From CAIYRG01 sp964494505 (GTDB lineage Bacteria; Pseudomonadota; Alphaproteobacteria; Micropepsales; Micropepsaceae), in contig CAZBRO010000015.1 of NCBI GenBank assembly GCA_964494505.1, forward strand, positions 48,725 to 112,724: DNA of 64,000 bases. Reading direction: 5' to 3'. The position numbers and the translations under genes were made by a program. Positions 17,052 through 24,242 of the stretch are shown here, one piece after another (positions within the stretch are counted from its first letter, which is position 1; the number at the start of each line of letters is the position of its first letter). The notes beneath the pieces were generated by a model. The model was not told the origin of the DNA. It was given only the letters and a program-made list of their open reading frames with translations, and did not search any database.

Positions 17052-17052
17052 C

Positions 17053-17931
17053 TTAGAAATCCGGCCTGTCCGCACGTGGGATCGGCGGCATGCCGATGTC
17101 GACCGGCGTGGCAGACGTTTCGGCGCAAACTTCCTCATAGAGATATGGGAGATCGTTGCCCGATTCGTTGCCGGCATGCCGGTATTTCTGCAGCGCATGC
17201 CAGGGCTGGGTGAAGGCGCCCGGGTCGTCGACCGTGACCTCCACCTCAAGCGATTTCTTGTCGATCATATGGTAGCGCTCCACCACATGCATCTGCTCCG
17301 TATGTGGCGTATGGTAATTGTCGACGGTGGTCTTCGCGTTCATTCCGATCGTGTCCACGACCAGCGTGTCGCCGTTCTCATAATGGCCGACCGATTCGCC
17401 GAACCAGGACGGCTTCAGATTCTTGGAATGCTCCTGATTCAGGAACACGCGGCGCACCTGATGGTCGTTCTGCCAAACCAGCCAGACTTCCTTCGGCGTC
17501 TGCACGAAGAAGAAAGGCGTGATGCGGACCAGCAGCATGTTCGGAACGCCCGCGGGCCGGCATGAATTCGCGACCGTGTAGAGCGGTTTGCCGGACAACA
17601 CCTGGTCGTTGACCTTTTTCAGCTCATCCTTCACCCACGGCATCAGCGCGGGATGACTGGTGTCCGACACGCGGAAGGTCTGCCGCTGCCCGTTGCCGCT
17701 TTCCATCACGTAGGGATTTTTCGGATCGGACCTGACGGGCCCGAGGCCGCTCTTGGGGGGGAAGAAGTCATTGCTCATCGTGACCCAGCCGCCGCCATCC
17801 ATATAAAAATCGGGGACGGAGCCGGCGCTTTGGGCCGCGACGGTGGATGCCGCCCCGGTGAGAAGGAATCCGCTTGCAGCCAAGCATGAGGCGATGGCAC
17901 AGAGCTTCTTCGCCGGCAAGGATTTGGGCAT
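17053..17931 (-). CDS. Secreted protein of the PDF paralogous family (copy E)
   Basis: A 292-residue protein. The frame is open far upstream, but ATG 17931, preceded by GGGGAGGTCAT, opens a proper signal peptide (MPKSLPAKK, hydrophobic core, cleavage near VAAQSA). Mature start SVPDFYMDGGGW, end RADRPDF. Core: NSCRPAGVPNMLLVR, FFVQTPKEVWLVWQNDHQVR, HSKNLKPSWFGESVGHYENG, DTLVVDTIGMNAKTTVDNYH, MHVVERYH, TVDDPGAFTQPW and the late Cys in EEVCAETSATPVDIG. With F and G it forms a subgroup with Asn inserted in the GHYENGD motif and a VDIGMPP segment near the end. It lies 136 bp after copy F on the same strand. Confidence 0.78.
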   Translation of the reverse strand: MPKSLPAKKLCAIASCLAASGFLLTGAASTVAAQSAGSVPDFYMDGGGWVTMSNDFFPPKSGLGPVRSDPKNPYVMESGNGQRQTFRVSDTSHPALMPWVKDELKKVNDQVLSGKPLYTVANSCRPAGVPNMLLVRITPFFFVQTPKEVWLVWQNDHQVRRVFLNQEHSKNLKPSWFGESVGHYENGDTLVVDTIGMNAKTTVDNYHTPHTEQMHVVERYHMIDKKSLEVEVTVDDPGAFTQPWHALQKYRHAGNESGNDLPYLYEEVCAETSATPVDIGMPPIPRADRPDF

Positions 17932-18067
17932 ATGACCTCCCCTTCGTTCCAATGGCTCACGGCTGTTCCGGTCCGATGGCCGGCCGCCGATTGGGGATAG
18001 CATAATCCGGCGATCGCGCTCGAACAACGTCGCCAAGCCGGCGCGGGGGACCAAGGATCGAAGAGGC

Positions 18068-18988
18068 TTAGAAGTCCGGCATGTCCGCCCGCGGGACAGG
18101 GGGCATGCCGATATTGACCGGTGTCTGCGCAGTCTCGGCGCACACCTCTTCGGACAAAAACGGTTCGGCGTCGCCGGCCAATTCGCCGAGCTCCGGAGTG
18201 CGGCGCGACTTGAAGTCCACGCGGCCGTATTTCTGCAAAGCATGCATGGGCTGCGTAAAGGCGCCGGGGTCCTCCACCGTGACCTCCACTTCCATCGCAT
18301 TGCCGAGCTTATGGAAGCGCTCGATCACATGCAGCTTGTCGGTATGGGGCGTATGGTAGTTGTCGATGGTCGTCTTGTCGTTCAAACCGATCGTATCGAC
18401 GACCAACGTATCGCCATTTTCATAGTGACCGACGGATTCGCCAAACCAGGTTGGCTTCAGATTCTTGGAATGCTCCCGATCCAGGAACACGCGCCGCACC
18501 ATGTGGTCGTTTTGCCAGATCAGCCACACTTCTTTCGGCGTTTGGAGGAAAAAGAAAGGCGTCAAGCGCACGAGCAGCATATTGGGCACACCGGCGGGCC
18601 GGCACGAATTGGCCACCGTGTAGAGCGGCTTGCCAGTCATGACCACATCGTTTTGTTTTTTCAGCACGTCCTTGACCCATGGCATCAGGGCCGGATTGTT
18701 CACGTCCGCGACCCGGAAGGTCTGCACCCGGCCCGCGCCGGTTTCCATCACGTAGGGATGGGACGCATCGGCCCCCACCGTCGCAAGTCCGCTGTGCGGC
18801 GGAAAGAAATCATTGCTCCGCGTAATCCAGCCGACGCCGTTCTCGTAAAAATCCGGGATGGAACTGTCCGGCTTGGCGGCGCCTTGCGCCAGCACGACTC
18901 CGGTGCTTGCAATCGAGGCAAGCAGGGCCCCCGCAACCAGGCACGAAACGCGGGCGCGAACCTTCATTTTCGACACGGATTCAAGCAC
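18068..18988 (-). CDS. Secreted protein of the PDF paralogous family (copy F)
   Basis: A 306-residue protein of the E/F/G subgroup. GTG 18988 is preferred (AGAGGGG seven bases upstream); ATG 18967, seven codons later, has no ribosome site but also keeps the signal peptide (KVRARVSCLVAGALLASIAS). Mature start SIPDFYENGVGW, end RADMPDF. The core has NSCRPAGVPNMLLVR, FFLQTPKEVWLIWQNDHMVR, HSKNLKPTWFGESVGHYENG, DTLVVDTIGLNDKTTIDNYH, LHVIERFH and TVEDPGAFTQPM, then KYGRVDFKSRRTPELGELAG, which is shared with copy G but absent from E. Likely co-transcribed with copy E downstream. Periplasmic or outer surface; function unknown. Confidence 0.77.
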   Translation of the reverse strand: MLESVSKMKVRARVSCLVAGALLASIASTGVVLAQGAAKPDSSIPDFYENGVGWITRSNDFFPPHSGLATVGADASHPYVMETGAGRVQTFRVADVNNPALMPWVKDVLKKQNDVVMTGKPLYTVANSCRPAGVPNMLLVRLTPFFFLQTPKEVWLIWQNDHMVRRVFLDREHSKNLKPTWFGESVGHYENGDTLVVDTIGLNDKTTIDNYHTPHTDKLHVIERFHKLGNAMEVEVTVEDPGAFTQPMHALQKYGRVDFKSRRTPELGELAGDAEPFLSEEVCAETAQTPVNIGMPPVPRADMPDF

Positions 18989-19467
18989 CGGAAGACCCCT
19001 CTTGTTTTCATCATTTTGCGGAATCCTAACGCAGATATGACGGGCGGGCAACGACGGCGGCCGATTCGTGCTCATTCGCCCCCCCGATCTTGTACAATAG
19101 AGCAGAAGCGACCCCGACCTAACCGATGCTTCACAACCGAGGAGCCGGAACCTTTGTTTCGAGTTCTGCAAAGTGGCCATGAGCGACCACGATGGCTGGC
19201 GCGATTTTGAATATCGTGGGCGCGTGAAGAATTATCCTGCAATCGATGTCGCATCAGACGTGCCCACATGGTCAGGCGACGCGGCGGCATCAGAGCCCGT
19301 GGTATCCTTCTGCCCGGCTGTTCCCGCAACCGGCCCGCGGGGACTGGAGCGCCGTGCTCCACGAAATATCATCGGACCTGAAGGCGCTTCTCGCGAGGCC
19401 GCACCGGGGAAGCCCTGACGATCAGTTCACGCTTCTCTCGAACGTCTCTCCTCTTGCGAGGCTCGCT
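18989..19467. other. Intergenic region, 479 bp
   Basis: Between the start of copy F and the end of the cytochrome gene, both on the minus strand. A plus-strand frame from 19173 (about 80 codons) reads through it, but has no ribosome site, no hydrophobic or domain pattern, and a composition typical of shadow frames. I see no RNA gene or strong hairpin. Confidence 0.4.
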
Positions 19468-19794
19468 CTACTTCTTGTCGCCTGCAGGACCGCCATTCCC
19501 GATATGTTCGGTGAGATACTTGGTCACGGCGTCGACTTCCTCAGGGAACAGCTGAGCGCCGTTGGAAACCATCTGCTCAACGGTCTTGCGCCATTCTGCG
19601 GGTGTCTTGCGCGCATTTAGGATGCGATCCGAGGAATGACAGGCCCCGGCACAGTTCTCGATCACCAATTGACGGCCCTCGCCATCCGGCAATTTGCTCG
19701 CCAGCGGATCGGATTCCCTCGCCTGCGCGGCCTCCGCGAGACCAAGGCAAAAGACAAAAATGCCCGCCAAACGGCGGCCGGCACGATGACTCAT
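19468..19794 (-). CDS. Small exported cytochrome c-like protein with CX3CH haem motif
   Basis: 108 residues. ATG 19794, with GAGGAGGAG upstream, opens a signal peptide (SHRAGRRLAGIFVFCLGLAE). The mature domain has IENCAGACHSSDRIL: Cys48 and Cys52 are separated by three residues instead of two, with His53 next. The rest, TPAEWRKTVEQMVSNGAQLF then VDAVTKYLTEHIG, matches short c-type cytochromes in which a downstream Met is the sixth ligand, here probably Met in EQMVSNG. It begins 56 bp after the exported ThDP enzyme gene on the same strand and is probably its operon partner and electron acceptor (inference). Confidence 0.75.
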   Translation of the reverse strand: MSHRAGRRLAGIFVFCLGLAEAAQARESDPLASKLPDGEGRQLVIENCAGACHSSDRILNARKTPAEWRKTVEQMVSNGAQLFPEEVDAVTKYLTEHIGNGGPAGDKK

Positions 19795-19850
19795 ATCCCA
19801 ATTCTCCTCCTCACAACCGCCCAGCCGAAATTGCTGCGCCGTTCGATGGC

Positions 19851-21752
19851 TCATACCTGCTTCGTGCGCCTCTCGGCCACCGAGTATTTCGGATACCACG
19901 TCGATTCGGCGAGCGGGCCGACACGTTCGGCCACCACGTCGAGCACGAAAGGCCGGCCGTCCTTCAACTCCCGCACGCCGCGCTTGAGCGCATCGGCAAG
20001 CTCGGCCGGCTTGGTCACGGTCGCCCCCTTGACGTCGAAGCCCTTGGCCAATTGTTCGAAGCTGACATCGGGGTTGCCGAGATAGCTTCCCATGTCCTGC
20101 TGAGCCTCGCGCATTCTCGGCGCGTTGGGCATCACGCGCATGCGCGTATCGTTGAAGCTTCGGTTGTTGAAAACGATATACATCACGGGCGCCTCATGGC
20201 GTCTGGCTGCCCACAGCGCTTCGACTTGGCCCATCAGGAAAGCGCCGTCGCCGAGCAGGCAGACGACCTGACGATCGGGCTTGGCCATCTTGATGCCGAC
20301 GGCGGCGCCAACCGACCATCCGAGCCCCGACCCGACCGTGCGACCGAACAGCTCCTTCTTGCCGCGGCCGAATTCGAACCACGGCAAGGTGCGCGGCATA
20401 GCCGAGTTGAACTCGTGTGTGATGATCGCATCCTGCTCGAGCACAAGGTTGGCTTCATATGCCACGCGCTCCCAGGCGATGGGCACGTCGTCGCGCCGCT
20501 TTGCAAGCACCTGCTCGCGGGCCGCCTGCACTCGTTTGTTGAAAGCGCCCGATTCCTGGATGCGACCCTTCGCCGCCGCCTTCTGCGCGGGCGTCATCGA
20601 TTGCCCCAATGCGTCGACGAGCATCTTGGTGGATTCTTTGAGATCGGCGATCACCGCAAGGTCGGTGGGGTTGACGAGCGCCACGTCATTGGGCGCGGTG
20701 CGGAAATCGATGAGCTTCCACTCTCTTGGAATCGCCGGCCCGGCACCGCCCTGATAGAAATTGTGCGCGCCCATGTTCAACATCAGATCGGCGTCGCGCA
20801 GCGGCCGAAGACCTGCAACCGCCCTATCTGTCTGGCCGATATAGAGCGGGTGTCCGGTCGGGAAATCCGTATACGGGCTGATGCCCTGCACGACCTGAAG
20901 ACCCGCGAGTTCGGCAAGCTTCACCACGTCGTCATAGGCATCCGAGCGCCACACTTCGTGGCCCACGGTCATGAACGGCTTCTTGGCCTCCAGCAGCATT
21001 TTCGCTGTCTGCTCCACCAGCCGCGCTTCGGGCTTCGTGCGAATCGGAAGGGTAAAATATTCCTTCGGGATAATTTCGGCCCTGGCGACGGCGCCACCAT
21101 TCGGAATCGCCATGTAGCAGGGGCCGCCAGGCGGCGTCATCGATATCCGGATTGCGTTGCGCAGGATTTCCGGGATACGGCGGGGGGCCGGGACCTCGAA
21201 ACTCCAGCGCGTGAATTGTTTGGTGATCTCGACAATGTCGTCTACCGATTCGAAGCCGTCATGCCCCAGATCATCCTGCCCCGTCGTGAAGGATGACACG
21301 ACCAGCGGGACGCCATCCTTCTTGGCATTGAACATGTTCAGCATCTGGTGCGCGGTGCCAACATCGCCATGGATGTTGACGAAGGTCGGATCGTTGCTCG
21401 CAAGCGCATAGCCGGACGCGATCGCGGTCACGATGTTTTCTTCGGTCGCCAGGATCAGATGGATGTCGTTGTCCCCCACCATGGCATCGAGCATCGGCCC
21501 CGAACCCGTGCCGTTGCCGTAGAAGACGTGCTTGACGCCGGCTGCCTTGAGCTGCTGCACCAGAAGATAGCCGCCGGTGCCTTCCACGGTGCGGAATCGC
21601 CCAGTCGGCATTTCCGCGGCTTCGACCATCGGCGCCAAAGCCGCCAAAACGGATTCGGCCGCTGCGACCGTGAAGCCGGCCGTGGCCATTCCTTTCAGGA
21701 AGCCACGACGATCGAGGTTCCTTGAAATATAGGCGTGCACCAAGTCTCGCAT
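19851..21752 (-). CDS. Tat-exported thiamine-diphosphate-dependent enzyme (benzoylformate decarboxylase / acetolactate synthase superfamily)
   Basis: 633 residues. A twin-arginine signal (NLDRRGFLKG, Arg15-Arg16) and an Ala-rich core run to about residue 47. Then comes the three-domain ThDP fold: N-terminal PYR domain with the catalytic Glu likely at 105 (ATEENIV, nine residues before GYA), a central domain, and the C-terminal PP domain with GDGAFLMGQVEAL (from about 501) and a later FNN, the ThDP/Mg motif. Such enzymes cleave or oxidise 2-keto acids. Tat export means it folds with cofactor in the cytoplasm, then acts in the periplasm. GGGGAGGG precedes the ATG. Substrate unknown. With the cytochrome downstream, a periplasmic 2-keto-acid dehydrogenase is plausible. 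Confidence 0.86.
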   Translation of the reverse strand: MRDLVHAYISRNLDRRGFLKGMATAGFTVAAAESVLAALAPMVEAAEMPTGRFRTVEGTGGYLLVQQLKAAGVKHVFYGNGTGSGPMLDAMVGDNDIHLILATEENIVTAIASGYALASNDPTFVNIHGDVGTAHQMLNMFNAKKDGVPLVVSSFTTGQDDLGHDGFESVDDIVEITKQFTRWSFEVPAPRRIPEILRNAIRISMTPPGGPCYMAIPNGGAVARAEIIPKEYFTLPIRTKPEARLVEQTAKMLLEAKKPFMTVGHEVWRSDAYDDVVKLAELAGLQVVQGISPYTDFPTGHPLYIGQTDRAVAGLRPLRDADLMLNMGAHNFYQGGAGPAIPREWKLIDFRTAPNDVALVNPTDLAVIADLKESTKMLVDALGQSMTPAQKAAAKGRIQESGAFNKRVQAAREQVLAKRRDDVPIAWERVAYEANLVLEQDAIITHEFNSAMPRTLPWFEFGRGKKELFGRTVGSGLGWSVGAAVGIKMAKPDRQVVCLLGDGAFLMGQVEALWAARRHEAPVMYIVFNNRSFNDTRMRVMPNAPRMREAQQDMGSYLGNPDVSFEQLAKGFDVKGATVTKPAELADALKRGVRELKDGRPFVLDVVAERVGPLAESTWYPKYSVAERRTKQV

Positions 21753-21983
21753 GCGACCCTCCCCAGCTCCGTTTTGTCTCCGGCAGAATTACCCACCGCA
21801 GGGCCCTTCGGCACGTCGGCGCGACGCAAAACTGACATTCACAGCAGGCTGAAATCGCGGCGCGCGAACGAAAAAAGAAACGAACCGACCAAGAGCGATT
21901 TATTCCTGAAAATATGCGCGCAACCGGGCATTTGGGTCAAGGCAAGTACTGGAACGCCGGCGAATTCTGAGCCACAAATTCCT

Positions 21984-23186
21984 ATGACCTCAGAAGATCT
22001 CTTGCTGGAAGCGCAACATCTTGCCCGGCGTGGGCAGGTGCCGGCAGCAGCCGAAATATACCACCGCATCCTGCGTACAAATCCGCGGCACTTCGAGGCC
22101 CTGTCCGCACTCGGCGCCATCTATTTCCGCCATGGACAGTTCGACCGGGCGCAATATCTCCTTGCCGAAGCGTCGAAAATCGACCCGCTGTTTACTGACG
22201 GCCTCTGCCTGCGCGGCATCGCTCTGTTGCAGATGAACCGTCATAGTGAGGCGCTCGCTTGCTTCGACCGCGCGTTGGCCGTCCGGCCCGATTTCGTCGA
22301 AGCGCTGTGCAATCGCGGCATCGCACTCCAGGAGATGCAGCGATATGACGAGGCGCTTGCAACCTTCGACACTGCGGTGGCGATTCAACCCCGGCACGCG
22401 CTAAGCTGGAATAACCGCGGCAGCACGCTCGCTGCGATGCAGCGAAACGCCGAGGCGCTGGAAGACTTCGAGCGGGCGTTGGAGATCGATCCCGATCTGA
22501 AGGAAGCAAGGGAGAACCGCGAGCAAGTCTCCTTCAAGCTGGGCCGTACCAGCCGTGCTCCGGCGGTCTACCTGCAACATCTGTTCGATCGGTTTTCCAC
22601 CTTTTACGACGACAACATGCTGAAGACGCTCGGTTATGTCGGCCACACGCATTTGCGCAAGCTGGCCGAGCGCGTCGTTCCCGGGATCGCCCCGCCATTG
22701 CGGATTCTCGACCTCGGCACCGGCACAGGATTGGTCGGCGAAGCCTTCAAGGACCTTGCTGCCGGCGGATGCCTCGATGGCATCGATCTTGCCCCGCTGA
22801 TGATCGAAAAGGCCCGGGAACGCGGCGTTTACAACGATCTGATCCTGGGCGATCTGGAAGTGGTGCTGATGCGTGACGGTCCTTCCTATGATCTCATCCT
22901 GTCCGCGGACACGATGATTTACATCGGGGATCTCGCACCCACGCTGACCGGTGTCGCACGACGCCTGAGGCCCGGGGGATTCTACTTCTTCATGGTGGAA
23001 AGCGGGGACGGCGAGAGCTGGGAATTCACCGCGAATTCCCGGTACCGCCACGGCCCCGATTACTTGCGCGCCGCTGCCGCGCGCGCGGGCCTTGAATTTG
23101 TCGACATCATGGATTGCACGCTGCGCACGGAATTGTCGGTCCCGGTGCCCGGATTCGGGGTGGCGCTGTCAAAGCCCGTCGCCTGA
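21984..23186 (+). CDS. TPR-repeat SAM-dependent methyltransferase
   Basis: About 400 residues. Residues 1-180 contain five TPR units (AEIYHRILRTNPRHFEALSA, ALACFDRALAVRPDFVEAL, ALATFDTAVAIQP, ALEDFERALEIDPD). A class I methyltransferase follows: an entry segment HLFDRFSTFYDDNML, motif I LRILDLGTGTGLVGEAF (about 240), LDGIDLAPLMIEKAR, motif IV-like YDLILSADTMIYIGDL and LRPGGFYFFMVES. This matches predicted TPR-methyltransferases of Alphaproteobacteria, probably acting on a protein or glycan. ATG 21984 matches the domain start though its ribosome site is weak; the frame is open from 21735. Tail-to-tail with PDF-family copy G (3 bp), divergent from the ThDP gene. Confidence 0.85.
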   Translation: MTSEDLLLEAQHLARRGQVPAAAEIYHRILRTNPRHFEALSALGAIYFRHGQFDRAQYLLAEASKIDPLFTDGLCLRGIALLQMNRHSEALACFDRALAVRPDFVEALCNRGIALQEMQRYDEALATFDTAVAIQPRHALSWNNRGSTLAAMQRNAEALEDFERALEIDPDLKEARENREQVSFKLGRTSRAPAVYLQHLFDRFSTFYDDNMLKTLGYVGHTHLRKLAERVVPGIAPPLRILDLGTGTGLVGEAFKDLAAGGCLDGIDLAPLMIEKARERGVYNDLILGDLEVVLMRDGPSYDLILSADTMIYIGDLAPTLTGVARRLRPGGFYFFMVESGDGESWEFTANSRYRHGPDYLRAAAARAGLEFVDIMDCTLRTELSVPVPGFGVALSKPVA

Positions 23187-23189
23187 GAT

Positions 23190-24089
23190 TCAGAAATCCG
23201 GCTTGTCCGCCCGCGGAACAGGCGGCATGCCGATGTCCACCGGTTGAACGGCTGTCTCCGCGCAAATCTCCTCCGACAAGAAGGGCTCCGCATCGGCCGC
23301 TATGTTGCCGAGTTCCGGCGTACGGCGGGATTTGAAATCGACCCGGCCGTATTTCTGCAATGCATGCCAGGGCTGGGTGAACGCGCCCGGATCCTCGATC
23401 GTGACTTCCACCTCCAGTGTGGTACCAATCCGGTGGAAGCGCTCCACCACATGCAGCTTTTCCGTATGCGGCGTGTGGTAATTGTCGACCGTCGTCTGTG
23501 CGTTCATCCCGATCGTGTCCACAACCAGCGTATCGCCATTCTCGTAATGGCCGACGGATTCGCCGAACCAGGACGGCTTCAGGTTCTTGGAGTGCTCCTG
23601 ATTCAGGAACACGCGGCGTACCATGTGATCGTTCTGCCAGATCAGCCAGACCTCTTTCGGCGTCTGGACGAAAAAGAACGGCGTCGCGCGCACCAGCAAC
23701 ATGTTCGGGACGCCGGCCGGGCGGCAGGAATTGGCAACCGAGTAGAGCGGCTTTCCCGACATAACCTGGTCATTGATAGTCTTCAGCGCATCTCTGACCC
23801 ACGGCATGAGGGCGGGATGGCTCAGATCCGCGACCCGGAATGTCCCGCCGCCGGGCGCGCCATTCGGCCTGTAAGGATGGGCGGGATCGTCTTTGACGGG
23901 ACCAAGCCCGCTTTTGGGCGGCAGGAAGTCGTTGCTCCGGGTGATCCATCCAATCCCATTCTCGTAAAAATCGGGAATGGAGGCATTCGGATTGCCGCTG
24001 TCGGCCGCCATCGTGATGCTTATGCAGGCGACCGAGGCAAGAAGGCCGCCCGCAACGAGAGACCGTATGCTGGAGACGGATCGAAACAT
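23190..24089 (-). CDS. Secreted protein of the PDF paralogous family (copy G)
   Basis: A 299-residue protein. The signal peptide is MFRSVSSIRS plus a hydrophobic core, cleavage near TMAADS. Mature start SIPDFYENGIGW, end RADKPDF. The core is nearly that of copies E and F: NSCRPAGVPNMLLVR, FFVQTPKEVWLIWQNDHMVR, HSKNLKPSWFGESVGHYENG, DTLVVDTIGMNAQTTVDNYH, LHVVERFH and TIEDPGAFTQPW, then KYGRVDFKSRRTPELGNIAA as in F. GGGGAAGG precedes the ATG. It lies 153 bp downstream of TonB-dependent receptor 2 on the same strand and could be co-transcribed. Function unknown. Confidence 0.78.
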   Translation of the reverse strand: MFRSVSSIRSLVAGGLLASVACISITMAADSGNPNASIPDFYENGIGWITRSNDFLPPKSGLGPVKDDPAHPYRPNGAPGGGTFRVADLSHPALMPWVRDALKTINDQVMSGKPLYSVANSCRPAGVPNMLLVRATPFFFVQTPKEVWLIWQNDHMVRRVFLNQEHSKNLKPSWFGESVGHYENGDTLVVDTIGMNAQTTVDNYHTPHTEKLHVVERFHRIGTTLEVEVTIEDPGAFTQPWHALQKYGRVDFKSRRTPELGNIAADAEPFLSEEICAETAVQPVDIGMPPVPRADKPDF

Positions 24090-24242
24090 TGCAGCCTTCC
24101 CCTTTATCCTTGGTAGGCTCCGCCAAAAAAGTGGCGAAAGTGTACCGGAAAGCCTCCGAACCGTTGGGTAGGTACGGTTCGGGACCGGCCAGGAAAGGGC
24201 TGCGATCTTCTTTCGAGCGCAACCCCTTCCGTTCCGTCTCTG

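Noticed and set aside
19173..19418. 81-codon plus-strand frame in the intergenic region
   Set aside because: No ribosome site, no domain or signal pattern, and composition like shadow frames.
19602..21296. 564-codon open frame on the plus strand
   Set aside because: Antisense to the ThDP enzyme, whose domains are clear; the antisense protein is His/Arg-rich with no motif.
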